Program-made: the position numbers and the translations under genes
The notes under the pieces: model-generated
Seen by the model: only the letters and a program-made list of their open reading frames with translations
The model's database searches: none
Told to the model about the DNA's origin: nothing
Assembly: GCF_003014595.1 (NCBI RefSeq)
Contig: NZ_PYGK01000011.1
Coordinates: forward strand, 62,001-126,000
Direction: 5' to 3'
Source of the DNA: Chitinophaga ginsengisoli
GTDB lineage: Bacteria > Bacteroidota > Bacteroidia > Chitinophagales > Chitinophagaceae
DNA: 64,000 nucleotides
Shown: in pieces, positions 1 to 8,729 of the stretch
How positions within the stretch are numbered: the stretch's first letter is position 1
How the letters are laid out: the number at the start of each line of letters is the position of its first letter

Positions 1-3000
1 TTCGCGGTAGTTGGTGGTACTGCACTTGTCAGTACTACATTATCTGTAGATACACAGGTACCATTTCTGATGGTCCAGGTAGCGGTTACTGTCACACCTA
101 CCGGTACATTGATCACCGCATTCGGATTATTTGCCTGACCGGCAGTAATGCTCGCGGTAGTACCAGCAGGCAGGGTCCAGGTACCAGTACCTATTGTGGC
201 TGTATTTGCCTTCATGATAAACTGGGTGTTTCCACACTGGGTAGTATCACGACCGGCATCTGCGGTAGTTGGTGGTGCATAGTTGGTCAGCACAGCAGTG
301 TCTTTTGCCACACAGGTACCGTTGGTTACGGTCCATACCGCCGCTACACTTGTACCCGATGGTACATTGATCACAGCTGTTCTGCTGTTCGTCTGACCCG
401 AAGTAATAGTTGAAGTAGTGCCGGTTGGCAGGCTCCAGGCACCTGTACCAGGTGCAGGATCGCTGGCCGCCATAGTAAACGTAGTGCTGTTACAGTTAGA
501 CTGGTCAGGACCCGCACTTACCGTTGCCGGCATTGGTGTGAAGGTTACTGTTGTGCTTACACAGGCAGTCGTATCACAAGCACCCAGGCTTTCTGCTCTT
601 ACATAATAAGTGGTGGTAGCGCTCAGCGGCAGCGTAGCAGTAGCACCTGTGGCAAGACGGGTACCAGTACCACAACCACCCGCGTACCATGCCCATACGC
701 CATTTGGCGTTACCTTGTCTGACTGCAGACCAAGGCTGCCGCCAACTACGGTCAGCGTAACAGTATTGCCTGTACCACAGATGTTGGTGGCGCTTGCGTT
801 AATGCCGGTAGCTGGTGTAGGCGCAGACGATACATTCACGGTGAACGGAATGGTCGAATCGCAACCAGCTTTCGCTGTCTTGTAGCTCAGGTTGAAAGTA
901 TACACACCCGGCGCTGTTGCAGCAGGATATGGAACAGTCAACGGCCATTTTAGCGGCTGATCAATAATATTTACAAAACCAGGCATCGGTGATGTACCCG
1001 GTGTAATAGAATATAAGGTAGGTGTTCCTTTCGTAGATAAGGTATCTAATGTAAAGGAACCTTTACTGCTGCAGGATACAACCGGCGTTACCAGTTTGAT
1101 AACCGGCTTACCTATTTTATGCAGGATAACGGTATCGATATTCGCTACACATCCACCGGCATTGGTAATGCTCCAGGTGAGTACGATATCGCCCTCATTA
1201 TCAAGCACCGTTACAGGTGTATTGTAAGCAGTGTCATAAGCAATGGTGGCGTTGCCGGACACCAGTTTCCAGCGACCCATCTCCGCTGCCGGGCCAGTCA
1301 CGGTATCACCAAGCGGCTGACTGGCGTTCATAATAAATATATTATCGGTACCACATTGGGTGGTATCCTTACCAGCATTACTATAAGTAGGATCTACCAG
1401 GAGGTGGAGGGTGTCCAGTATGGTGGTCGCACAATTTGCGTTTACCGGGCTTCTCACCGTCCATGATAGTATAACAGAAGTACCCGGTTTCTTCACTGTC
1501 ACTCTTGTACGCTCAGCAGAAGGCAACAGTATCTTCACATAGTTATCAATCACATCGTCGGTAACGGCAGGGCCGTATACATCCTCCACTCTCCAGGAAC
1601 CGGTAGCACCCACGATCTTATTTACTTCCACGGTAAAGTTACCGCTCGGATTAGCCGACGCACAGTAAACGTTCTGATTAGGTTTCAGGCTGGTGGACGG
1701 TGTAGCGCTTACGTTAATAATTACCGGACTGGAAGTTACCTCGCAGACATTCGCCACATCTTTTACCGTTACGGAGAATACGGTATCGGCAATGCCGTTG
1801 ATCTGAATCTGCGCTGCCTCTACCATGTTGTCATATTCCGGCATTGGCACCTTGTTACCACTTGCATCCGGACCTCTGAACCAGTTAATGGTATAACCAT
1901 TCAGTACATCGTTGATCTTCAGGTTGACAGATTCACCCACACAGATCTTGTTGTTAGACACAGCCACATCTACCCTTGGAGAGCGCACCATCTTGATATC
2001 AGTGCTGTTCTCATCCATACAGGTATGTCCGTCGGCATATTCCACATACCCATATACAGTAATAGTGGTATCCTTATCTACCTGGATGGTACGTTTGGTA
2101 TCTGTATAACCAGGCAGGTCTTTCCAGGTATAATAATCGAAACCACCGGAAGCTTCCAGTTCAACATAGGTACCAGAGCACACCTCACTCTGCGTCAGGT
2201 TGAGGTTTGGCATTGGCAGTATGGTCAGCCTGATCTGGGACGACGGCGAAGAACAGGTAGTTGAATCACTACCTTTTTCATATACGAGTACCTGGAACAG
2301 GTAATCTGATGCTACTTTACGGGTACCTTTCAGTTCACCGGGTCCAATCACCAGTTGTGGCGCATTACCGGAACCATAAGGAACGTTTATCCATGTACGA
2401 CCTTCGTCATCACTCATCTGCCACTGGTACACAGGATTAACGAAATAGCCGGCTGGCTGGTAGGATGCAGACAAAGTGATCGGTGCGCCTTCACATAATA
2501 CTTCCTGGAGCGTTTCTCCATCACCATCTATTGTAGCAACAATACTTGGACTACAATAAGAAAATTCGATATCGTCTATCGCGATATCGTTACCACAACC
2601 TCCTCCCGGTTTATTATTCGTTACATATACTATTACAGCATCCACATCGGAAGGAACAATAAATGTTCCGCCATATCGCTGCCAGGTTGGCCCGGCATTA
2701 CCCAGCATCATAGAAACTGATTGAGTCCTGAATTCATTCAGGACCCTTGCCGGATTAGCGGCATCTACCACTTTGAAGGTGACACCTGCATATTGATATC
2801 CGCTGCGACATGTATTATTAAATGCATTCGGGGTATTCACGTTCATCAGCCAGGCGCTGAAATTATATACGGAACCAGGACAAAGACCTGTTATTGTCTT
2901 CTCATAGAACTGGCCGGGGGTAACAGCAGAATTAGCAACCAGCATTGCACCACGATAGCCACCGGTATGATCCGATGTAGTGGTTACCCAGTCGCTTTTG

Positions 3001-3599
3001 GCAAAAGCAGGATTGTTGGTGATTGCGTAGCTATCATTATTAAGGTCACCCGTAGGCTGATAATTATATAGTACTACACCACCAACCGGATAATTCCTGC
3101 GGTTTACACCGTCAGGCATACTACCAAAATCTTCAGAGAACCCGGCCATGGTTGCACCACCATTGCCACAGGTATTGATGGTACAGTCTGAGGCGTACAT
3201 CTTCACCGTACGTGTTACCGTTCTCAATACACTATCTGCGCCTTTATAATAAAGCTTGATATTAAATGTATAGTTACCCGGTACCAGGAACTGCAATGTC
3301 AGCGACTTTGTATTAGTCAGCTTGTTGGCTTTCGTACCAACAGGATTCTCCGTATAGAGGATCTCGTAGTCTGCGTCGGTATTATTCGGAGATGTGATAG
3401 TCCAGTCGGCTTTCTGGGGGATTGCAAGCCCGGCGCCTTCTACCATCGCGTTCACACTGGTGAACTTGATCTGATTGGCAGTGGCGTTGGTTCTGGACAT
3501 ACATACCGTATCCGGTATATTCACGTACACTGTTTGTGCCTGCATAGTCCCGATAGCACAACACAATGACAGGCATAATAGTATTAGAAGCTTTTTCAT
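1..3599 (-). CDS. Giant secreted Ig-like repeat protein, 3' end beyond window (partial)
   Basis: The gene starts at ATG 3597-3599 and is open for 1199 codons to the left edge, so the C-terminus is missing. It begins with a Sec signal peptide (MKKLLILL..., cut near MQAQ). Around residues 220-345 lies a jelly-roll-like region ending in GNDIAIDDIEF, as in MAM or carbohydrate-binding folds. After that come many Cys-containing Ig/PKD-like domains of about 85 residues, with signatures such as DAGRDTTQCG and INVPxG. In Bacteroidota such proteins are usually type IX-secreted surface adhesins ending in a gliding-motility-type C-terminal domain; that domain would lie outside the window, so this is inference. 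The preceding 589 bp carries no gene. The adhesin-like call is fairly sure; the ligand is unknown. Confidence 0.85.
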   Translation of the reverse strand, partial: MKKLLILLCLSLCCAIGTMQAQTVYVNIPDTVCMSRTNATANQIKFTSVNAMVEGAGLAIPQKADWTITSPNNTDADYEILYTENPVGTKANKLTNTKSLTLQFLVPGNYTFNIKLYYKGADSVLRTVTRTVKMYASDCTINTCGNGGATMAGFSEDFGSMPDGVNRRNYPVGGVVLYNYQPTGDLNNDSYAITNNPAFAKSDWVTTTSDHTGGYRGAMLVANSAVTPGQFYEKTITGLCPGSVYNFSAWLMNVNTPNAFNNTCRSGYQYAGVTFKVVDAANPARVLNEFRTQSVSMMLGNAGPTWQRYGGTFIVPSDVDAVIVYVTNNKPGGGCGNDIAIDDIEFSYCSPSIVATIDGDGETLQEVLCEGAPITLSASYQPAGYFVNPVYQWQMSDDEGRTWINVPYGSGNAPQLVIGPGELKGTRKVASDYLFQVLVYEKGSDSTTCSSPSSQIRLTILPMPNLNLTQSEVCSGTYVELEASGGFDYYTWKDLPGYTDTKRTIQVDKDTTITVYGYVEYADGHTCMDENSTDIKMVRSPRVDVAVSNNKICVGESVNLKINDVLNGYTINWFRGPDASGNKVPMPEYDNMVEAAQIQINGIADTVFSVTVKDVANVCEVTSSPVIINVSATPSTSLKPNQNVYCASANPSGNFTVEVNKIVGATGSWRVEDVYGPAVTDDVIDNYVKILLPSAERTRVTVKKPGTSVILSWTVRSPVNANCATTILDTLHLLVDPTYSNAGKDTTQCGTDNIFIMNASQPLGDTVTGPAAEMGRWKLVSGNATIAYDTAYNTPVTVLDNEGDIVLTWSITNAGGCVANIDTVILHKIGKPVIKLVTPVVSCSSKGSFTLDTLSTKGTPTLYSITPGTSPMPGFVNIIDQPLKWPLTVPYPAATAPGVYTFNLSYKTAKAGCDSTIPFTVNVSSAPTPATGINASATNICGTGNTVTLTVVGGSLGLQSDKVTPNGVWAWYAGGCGTGTRLATGATATLPLSATTTYYVRAESLGACDTTACVSTTVTFTPMPATVSAGPDQSNCNSTTFTMAASDPAPGTGAWSLPTGTTSTITSGQTNSRTAVINVPSGTSVAAVWTVTNGTCVAKDTAVLTNYAPPTTADAGRDTTQCGNTQFIMKANTATIGTGTWTLPAGTTASITAGQANNPNAVINVPVGVTVTATWTIRNGTCVSTDNVVLTSAVPPTTA
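4..520 (-). repeat. Two closely similar tandem Ig-like repeat units of about 258 bp
   Basis: Within the partial surface-protein gene, two consecutive units of about 86 codons (about 4-261 and 262-520) share the order DAG.D..xCxxTxF.M, GTG.W.LP.GT, I..GQ.N, A.INVP.G and V.A.WT..NGTCV. DNA is also similar, for example the stretch around 3-20 and 261-278. A more distant relative lies around 1100-1400. The similarity suggests recent expansion by unequal recombination. Confidence 0.75.
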
Positions 3600-3926
3600 C
3601 AATAGGGATTTCGTGAACGGTCAGCAACAGTTAAAACAATAGTGTTACCTATCAGCTGACATACAATGTTTTAGTAATTGAAAAAGCCCGTCAACCTTTC
3701 CCGCAACAACATGATGGGAAATATAAATAGTCTCCATAGGCATATGTGGTATAGCGAAAAAATATTACTATTTTAAAATTAAAAGTATAAATAATATGAA
3801 AATATTAAAAATACGTTCCAGGGTATAGGCTACTCATTAGCGATACTCATAGGGCGGACTCTGGTAATGGAATTTGATAGTCAGGCTCTTAACAGCTAAT
3901 GAAATGTTAAAAAATTTAAGCAAAAG

Positions 3927-3951
3927 TTATCCACAATACAAGTTATCCACA
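3927..3951 (+). other. Pair of perfect DnaA boxes beside an AT-rich stretch
   Basis: TTATCCACA occurs at 3927-3935 and again at 3943-3951, same orientation, 16 bp apart. This is the consensus DnaA-binding 9-mer. The AT-rich DNA just before it would fit a duplex-unwinding element. Only two boxes were noticed and no dnaA, gyrB or gidA neighbour is present, so origin function is speculative; DnaA-dependent regulation or titration is an alternative. Confidence 0.45.
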
Positions 3952-4140
3952 TCACCTGTAATAGCAATCCCCTGGTGTTTCTGCGCCAATATGGCCTCAA
4001 CTCATTTATAATCAATGTTCACGACCCCTATGCCGTATTTTTCACTTTTATTGCTGCTCCGGTGAACCTGTTGCGGGTAATTTGTGTTTTTTTTCAAAGC
4101 TCCGGAATGATGCTGACATAGGGTTGTCACTTTGCATGAT

Positions 4141-4148
4141 TTCCTTTG
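4141..4148 (+). promoter_or_regulatory. Possible -7 promoter element for the DinB gene
   Basis: TTCCTTTG lies 40 bp before the ATG at 4189 and differs from the Bacteroidota -7 consensus TAnnTTTG at one base. No well-spaced -33 TTTG was found, so this is weak. Confidence 0.25.
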
Positions 4149-4188
4149 TACTGTAAGCAAATTACTCATCATTAAAACCCAACAAGAC

Positions 4189-4686
4189 ATGACACAGGAA
4201 TTGATCACTTCAGCCACAGTAATTACCCCTCAGGAACTCCTGGAGCACTGGCAGGGACATCGCAGGGTGACCCGCAGAACCATTGAAGCCTTCCCGGAAA
4301 CCGAACTTTTTACCTTCTCTGTAGGCGGCATGCGTCCATTCGCAGAACTGGCCCTTGAAATGTTTAATATGGGCAATCCCGGTATAGATGGTATCATTAC
4401 CGGCCAATGGAAGCCCTATGGAGAGCAGGAAACAGTATCTGCTCCGAAGACCAAGGAAGCACTGTTGTATCTCTGGGATGAACTAACGGAAAAGCTTAAC
4501 CGTTTATGGCCGCAGATCAAACCTGAAAGATTTCATGAAGTGGAGCTGGCCTTCGGACAATGGGAAGGTACCATTCAATTCCTCCTGTTTTACTTTATTG
4601 ACAACGAGATCCATCACAGGGCACAGGGATTTGTGTACCTGCGGGCATTGGGCATTGAACCTCCTCATTTCTGGGACAGGTCATGA
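4189..4686 (+). CDS. DinB family protein
   Basis: This 165-residue protein has the all-alpha pattern of the DinB/YfiT metalloenzyme superfamily: an early helix with His residues (ELLEHWQGHRR), a central region with HF-like packing (MFNMGNPG), and a C-terminal EIHHRAQGFVYLRALGI, matching the usual HRxQ...YLR.LG ending that supplies metal ligands. The ATG at 4189 is chosen because homologues start close to this point; an upstream in-frame ATG at 4132 would add 19 unlikely residues and overlaps the putative promoter. Family members include thiol-dependent transferases and DNA-damage-induced proteins; the substrate cannot be told here. It stands alone, followed by a VOC gene 133 bp downstream on the same strand. 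Confidence 0.85.
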   Translation: MTQELITSATVITPQELLEHWQGHRRVTRRTIEAFPETELFTFSVGGMRPFAELALEMFNMGNPGIDGIITGQWKPYGEQETVSAPKTKEALLYLWDELTEKLNRLWPQIKPERFHEVELAFGQWEGTIQFLLFYFIDNEIHHRAQGFVYLRALGIEPPHFWDRS

Positions 4687-4819
4687 GTAGCCGCATAATG
4701 ACGCGTTCTCACCCTATTATTGTCTGATATGGCCATCCTTCGAATCTGATTATCAGTCTACATTTGAATTATTCCATAACGCGCAAAAGAAGTATTCTTT
4801 AACACTCAAAAAAATTGAT

Positions 4820-5251
4820 ATGGCTGCAATTAACCCTTATCTGATCTTTAATGGTAACTGCGAGGAAGCTTTTAATTACTACAAGTCTGTGTTTGGCGTA
4901 GAATTCCAAATGATTTCAAAATTCAAGGACATGCCGGCGGAAGCAGGGCAGGAATGCCCGACTGCTGATGAGAACAAAATCATGCACGTGTCAATGGCCA
5001 TCGGCAACAAGGGGGACGTGCTGATGGGTAGTGATAATGGTTCCGGAATGGGCGATGTTGTAGTGGGTAATAACTTCTCCATTTCCATCACTGCCAATTC
5101 TGAAGAGGAAACAAAGAAATTATTCGATGGCCTTGTTGCAGGCGGTAAAACAACTATGCCACTGACTCCTACTTTCTGGTCGCCACTGTTCGGTATGCTG
5201 ACCGACAAGTTCGGTATTAACTGGATGGTAAGCTTTGACAAGCAGTCCTGA
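4820..5251 (+). CDS. VOC family protein, PhnB/glyoxalase-like
   Basis: This 143-residue protein matches the PhnB-like branch of the vicinal oxygen chelate superfamily. It opens with NPYLIFNGNCEEAFNYYKSVFG, has the mid-strand HVSMAIGNKGDVLMGSD, and ends in FGMLTDKFGINWMVSF. Two beta-alpha-beta-beta-beta modules fill the length, as usual for the family. Such small proteins often bind metal and act as lyases, dioxygenases or resistance proteins, but the PhnB-like type is mostly of unknown substrate. It is followed at once by a strong hairpin terminator. Cytoplasmic; no signal peptide. Confidence 0.85.
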   Translation: MAAINPYLIFNGNCEEAFNYYKSVFGVEFQMISKFKDMPAEAGQECPTADENKIMHVSMAIGNKGDVLMGSDNGSGMGDVVVGNNFSISITANSEEETKKLFDGLVAGGKTTMPLTPTFWSPLFGMLTDKFGINWMVSFDKQS

Positions 5252-5272
5252 TCCGGACCGGTGTACAAGTGT

Positions 5273-5315
5273 AAGAAGCCTTTAAATCCCATACAGGACT
5301 TAAAGGCTTCTTTTT
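5273..5315 (+). terminator. Rho-independent terminator after the VOC gene
   Basis: A perfect 13-bp stem (5273-5285 with 5300-5312), 14-nt loop, then a T run to 5315. It lies between convergent genes; on the minus strand the T run is poor, so it mainly serves the plus-strand gene. Confidence 0.8.
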
Positions 5316-5345
5316 ACATGGGTATTTCATAGATAGGAGGTTGCG

Positions 5346-6683
5346 TTATTTCAATACACCCGCCGGAATATGCCCATCGGCCGTGTTAAATGACAATCCT
5401 AACAACTTTGCGATAATAGGTGCTATATCTGTCAGGTCCATCTCTTTCACCGTATTCCCTTTTGCTATACCAGCTCCATATGCTACAAAGCCCGTCTGGA
5501 TCTCACGGAAATCAGGATAAAAACCATGTGTGCCACCCTTCGCCGCCTTTACAACAGCACCCTTCACACCACCACCAATCGTTACACCTGGCGTTGCCGC
5601 CAGCGCCAATGCCGCATTAGGATCAGCCCCGATAGCATCCAGTTGTTTACGGTCTATAATTTTAAACAGTTTTTGCTGATCTGCCGGCAAATGCGCCAGG
5701 ATCTCCTTTACCTTTTCCAGTGATGCCTTATCCTTCTTATCTTTCAGATGTAAGAAAGCAGACCCTCCTGCAGAATGAAACCTCGCCTTCCAGTTACCAC
5801 TGTCAATATCAGTGATCAGCCCTGCCCCGGCCAGTAATACATTCGGAGAGAATGACTGCTGAATGTCCACAAAACCATGATCGCCGGTCACGATAACAGT
5901 AGTACTGTCCTTGATACCAGCCCTGATCAATGCTTCCAGGATGGTCCCGATAGCCCTGTCAGCGCCTGCTACTGATTTTCTCACCAGCAGCCCGTCCCTG
6001 CCCTGCATATGCTCATAATGATCTGTACAGGCCAGGTGTAAGGTGGTAAACGCAGGTTTGTATTTTGTAATAATATAAGCGCCCATTCTTGCCACGTTCT
6101 CGTCCATTACCAGTTCTTCCCTCACCATAGCGAAATCATCCGCCCCGAGCTTACCAGTAGCATTGTCCTGTAACTCCTGCCAGAGCCCTGCAGGCGTGGT
6201 TACTTTGGCTGTTGCTTCCCTCCTGTCGGTCGACTTCTCTATCGGCCAGATATCCGGCACGTTATAGTCTATCGGACCACCCACCGTTACCGGCCAGATC
6301 ACATTGGCATTGGTTTTACCGGCTTTATGTACTGCATCATATAAGGTAGGCGACTTAATACCGTCATAATAGAAATACCATACGCCACTCGCCTTTCCTT
6401 CCTCAAAAGGTGCATTATAATAAATACCGTGTTTGGCGGGTTTTACACCAGTAATGATCGTAGTGTGGTCGGGATAGGTCACGCTGGGAAACACACAGTT
6501 CACACCATCAGCAGATACGCCGTCCGCCTTCATCATCCGGAGATTGTTCATACCCCAGGACGCTTCCTGGTAGAAGTCGGGACGGAATCCGTCAATCGTG
6601 ATCAATACAACATGACCTGTCTGTTGTGCGGCGGCTGACAATGTTAGCAGCAGCCCACCTGCCATAGCATAGATTCGCTTCAT
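5346..6683 (-). CDS. Secreted type I phosphodiesterase / nucleotide pyrophosphatase (alkaline phosphatase superfamily)
   Basis: The 445-residue protein begins with a signal peptide (MKRIYAMAGG...AAAQQ) and carries the alkaline-phosphatase-superfamily metal and nucleophile motifs: LITIDGFRPDF with Asp31, PSVTYPDHTTIITG with probable nucleophile Thr69, HGIYYN, a TDHYEH segment, TGDHGFVD and THGFYPD. This is the ENPP-type arrangement that hydrolyses phosphodiesters or pyrophosphates with two zinc ions. It is probably periplasmic. It is the last gene of the sus-like locus, 85 bp after the membrane acyltransferase gene, so it may act on an imported phosphorylated or nucleotide-linked compound; the substrate is not shown by the sequence. 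Confidence 0.88.
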   Translation of the reverse strand: MKRIYAMAGGLLLTLSAAAQQTGHVVLITIDGFRPDFYQEASWGMNNLRMMKADGVSADGVNCVFPSVTYPDHTTIITGVKPAKHGIYYNAPFEEGKASGVWYFYYDGIKSPTLYDAVHKAGKTNANVIWPVTVGGPIDYNVPDIWPIEKSTDRREATAKVTTPAGLWQELQDNATGKLGADDFAMVREELVMDENVARMGAYIITKYKPAFTTLHLACTDHYEHMQGRDGLLVRKSVAGADRAIGTILEALIRAGIKDSTTVIVTGDHGFVDIQQSFSPNVLLAGAGLITDIDSGNWKARFHSAGGSAFLHLKDKKDKASLEKVKEILAHLPADQQKLFKIIDRKQLDAIGADPNAALALAATPGVTIGGGVKGAVVKAAKGGTHGFYPDFREIQTGFVAYGAGIAKGNTVKEMDLTDIAPIIAKLLGLSFNTADGHIPAGVLK

Positions 6684-6768
6684 CTTCGCTGTCTTGTTTA
6701 TAAGAAGAACTGCGAGATGAAGCGGTTACCGTCAGCAGGTAAGGTTAAGAAATTGTTATGAGCTATCT

Positions 6769-7821
6769 TTACAGCTTGAAGAAGATCTTCTTTTTATACA
6801 ACCAGTAACACAGGTACCACTCCAGTGCCCAGGTTGCCAGCGCAGCCGGTATATGCCATGGTATAAAGATGCCGACCACGCCATTTACCCATTGCGCGCC
6901 GACTGTCTCGAAGAACAGGTAAATGAAAATAGCGTTCATTCCAACGACAACGGCTATCCATGTATAACGCTGATGATCCTTTATATCTATCCACCAATAA
7001 AGGAAGGATAAGATGAGCGATACCCATCCGGCAGATGCCAGTACAAATCCGGCGGTACTGATCCGTTTTATGATGGGCGACAGTCCTGTCAGGTCAGCGC
7101 CAAATCCCAGACAGAGTAATATTGCTCCTGCCAGGGCGAGTATGCCCACTTTACGTTTGCCGTCGACTGCCGAAGATAATAGCTTCCCTGCCGTCACGCC
7201 CCACACTGTATGCGCAGCCGTAGGAATGATATTGATGGCTACCCAGCCATCCGGATTGATCTTTCCCATCAGCAAGGTATCCATATAAGCCCCGAAATTG
7301 TGGTACTCCACAAAAGGCTGGTCAAACCCGGGTATCAGGATATTACGATATAGCACATCGTTCAAGATGATCAGGAAGAAGCCTGTGCAGATCTGGAAGG
7401 AATAGGACCGGCCAATCACCAGGTAGGCAATGATACCCGTTACCGACAATTGTGTCAGCACATTCCACAGCTCCCACACCAGTTTACCCGCATATACGCA
7501 GTGCAGGCCCGTTCCGAACAGGAAGAGCTTTGCACTGCGTATCGCGATGTGTTTAAAATTCTGTTCCCAGCTGACGCCTTTGCGGCGCTTGCTTTCAAAG
7601 GATATATACATGGCCGTACCCGCCATGAACATGAACGCAGGTTGCACCAGATCCCAGAATCGCAAACCATGCCAGGGATGGTGAAAGAATTGCCGGATAA
7701 AAGCATTGTCATGCCAGTCTTTGATCGACTCATATACCCGGCAACTTTCGCCCGCCAGTAATATCATGATCACTCCACGCATGACATCCAGCGATAATAA
7801 ACGGCCGGTTTGTTTTTCCAT
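6769..7821 (-). CDS. Multi-pass membrane acyltransferase, DUF5009 / HGSNAT-like
   Basis: The 350-residue protein has about ten hydrophobic segments and the family opening RLLSLDVMRGVIMILL, followed by HPWHGLRFWDLVQPAFMFMAG, the signature of the heparan-alpha-glucosaminide N-acetyltransferase-like family (DUF5009/NagX type). Members move acetyl groups across the membrane to sugars such as glucosamine. The ATG at 7821 is preferred; an in-frame TTG at 7857 would overlap the previous gene's end. It lies 28 bp after the PKD lipoprotein gene in the same direction, in the sus-like operon, which hints that the imported substrate is an amino sugar or is acetylated. That link is inference. Confidence 0.82.
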   Translation of the reverse strand: MEKQTGRLLSLDVMRGVIMILLAGESCRVYESIKDWHDNAFIRQFFHHPWHGLRFWDLVQPAFMFMAGTAMYISFESKRRKGVSWEQNFKHIAIRSAKLFLFGTGLHCVYAGKLVWELWNVLTQLSVTGIIAYLVIGRSYSFQICTGFFLIILNDVLYRNILIPGFDQPFVEYHNFGAYMDTLLMGKINPDGWVAINIIPTAAHTVWGVTAGKLLSSAVDGKRKVGILALAGAILLCLGFGADLTGLSPIIKRISTAGFVLASAGWVSLILSFLYWWIDIKDHQRYTWIAVVVGMNAIFIYLFFETVGAQWVNGVVGIFIPWHIPAALATWALEWYLCYWLYKKKIFFKL

Positions 7822-7849
7822 TATTTCTTGTTGGGTTAATTGGTTAGTA

Positions 7850-8704
7850 TTACTCAAAGTTAATCAGCACGGAAGACTGTCCCTTGTCAGGCATATCGCC
7901 GAGGGTAGCAGACCAGTCGCCTTTTGTCGCCTCTATACCGATGCGCATGCCTGTCGCAGCCGCCAGGCCTTTCAGCTTTGCACGGGACAAGCGCAGCTCA
8001 AACTTCAGTACGCCCCCATCCTGCTGTTTTGTACCCAGGGTATAAAACTCCGTCACACCGGAAGCGTCAAAAGTGAAGGCATTCTGAGCGCCCTTGTGAT
8101 AGAAGGCATCAAACCAGTCAGCCAGCACCGCTCCTTCCAGCAACACATCATATCCACCTTCAGGAAAAGTACCGGTCATCAGGCCTGTTGCCGGATTGTT
8201 ATCGGTGTCCATATAAAAATCGAATATATCGGCATTTTCCGCCTTTGAATTCATTTCGAGGTATACATAGACATAAGAGGCATCATAATCGAATTTTGCC
8301 CGTCTAAAATACTTTTCTGTGGCACCGGAAGTGATCTCATGATCCGTCACATGATCCCAGTCGGCCAGGGAATTGTCATCCATTTTTACAGGAGACGTCT
8401 TGGCTATGTACAATACCGTGGCTCCCTCAGTCACCTTTCCGTCTTTTGTGGTCGCATACAGGGTAGGCACGTATTTGCCCTTGCCGGGATAGGTGTGTAC
8501 CGGACTTTCTTCTTCCGAAGTGGTCCCGTCCCCGAAATCCCATTTGTAAGATACAGCGCCGGCCGTCTTGTTCGTAAAGGTCACATCATTACCACTGATG
8601 CTGACTTCATAAAAAACATCCGCATCCGGTGTTACTTTATCGTCACTGCAGGCACTCATCAGCCCTGCGACAAACATGAATAAGATATATCTGGATAAAC
8701 GCAT
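7850..8704 (-). CDS. PKD-domain lipoprotein of the SusCD locus
   Basis: This 284-residue protein has a lipobox (LMSAC, Cys19), a PKD domain at about 32-100 (VSYKWDFGDGTTS...SPVHTYPGKGKYVPTLYA), and a C-terminal beta-rich domain of about 170 residues with YVYVYLEMNSKAENADIFDFYMDTDNNPATG, resembling surface-exposed sugar-binding modules. It sits directly after SusD (25 bp), the place where SusE/SusF-like surface glycan-binding lipoproteins are found. I infer it is a surface-anchored ligand-binding protein that helps the SusCD transporter. The exact ligand cannot be read from the sequence. Confidence 0.8.
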   Translation of the reverse strand: MRLSRYILFMFVAGLMSACSDDKVTPDADVFYEVSISGNDVTFTNKTAGAVSYKWDFGDGTTSEEESPVHTYPGKGKYVPTLYATTKDGKVTEGATVLYIAKTSPVKMDDNSLADWDHVTDHEITSGATEKYFRRAKFDYDASYVYVYLEMNSKAENADIFDFYMDTDNNPATGLMTGTFPEGGYDVLLEGAVLADWFDAFYHKGAQNAFTFDASGVTEFYTLGTKQQDGGVLKFELRLSRAKLKGLAAATGMRIGIEATKGDWSATLGDMPDKGQSSVLINFE

Positions 8705-8729
8705 AGTGATCAGGTTTTACTGAGATGAA

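Larger units (their letters stand above)
3600..4188. other. Intergenic region of 589 bp, AT-rich in the middle
   Basis: This divergent gap separates the surface-protein gene (minus) from the DinB gene (plus). Positions 3760-3925 are strongly AT-rich with runs of A and T. Two perfect DnaA boxes sit at 3927-3951. No convincing ORF is seen; a short minus-strand ORF at 4002-4217 overlaps the DinB start and looks spurious. Confidence 0.6.

Noticed and set aside
4132..4188. Longer DinB N-terminus from an upstream ATG
   Set aside because: The extra 19 residues do not fit the family and cover the likely promoter element.
7822..7857. TTG start for the membrane acyltransferase
   Set aside because: The in-frame ATG at 7821 gives the normal family start just before RLLSLD; the TTG overlaps the previous stop.
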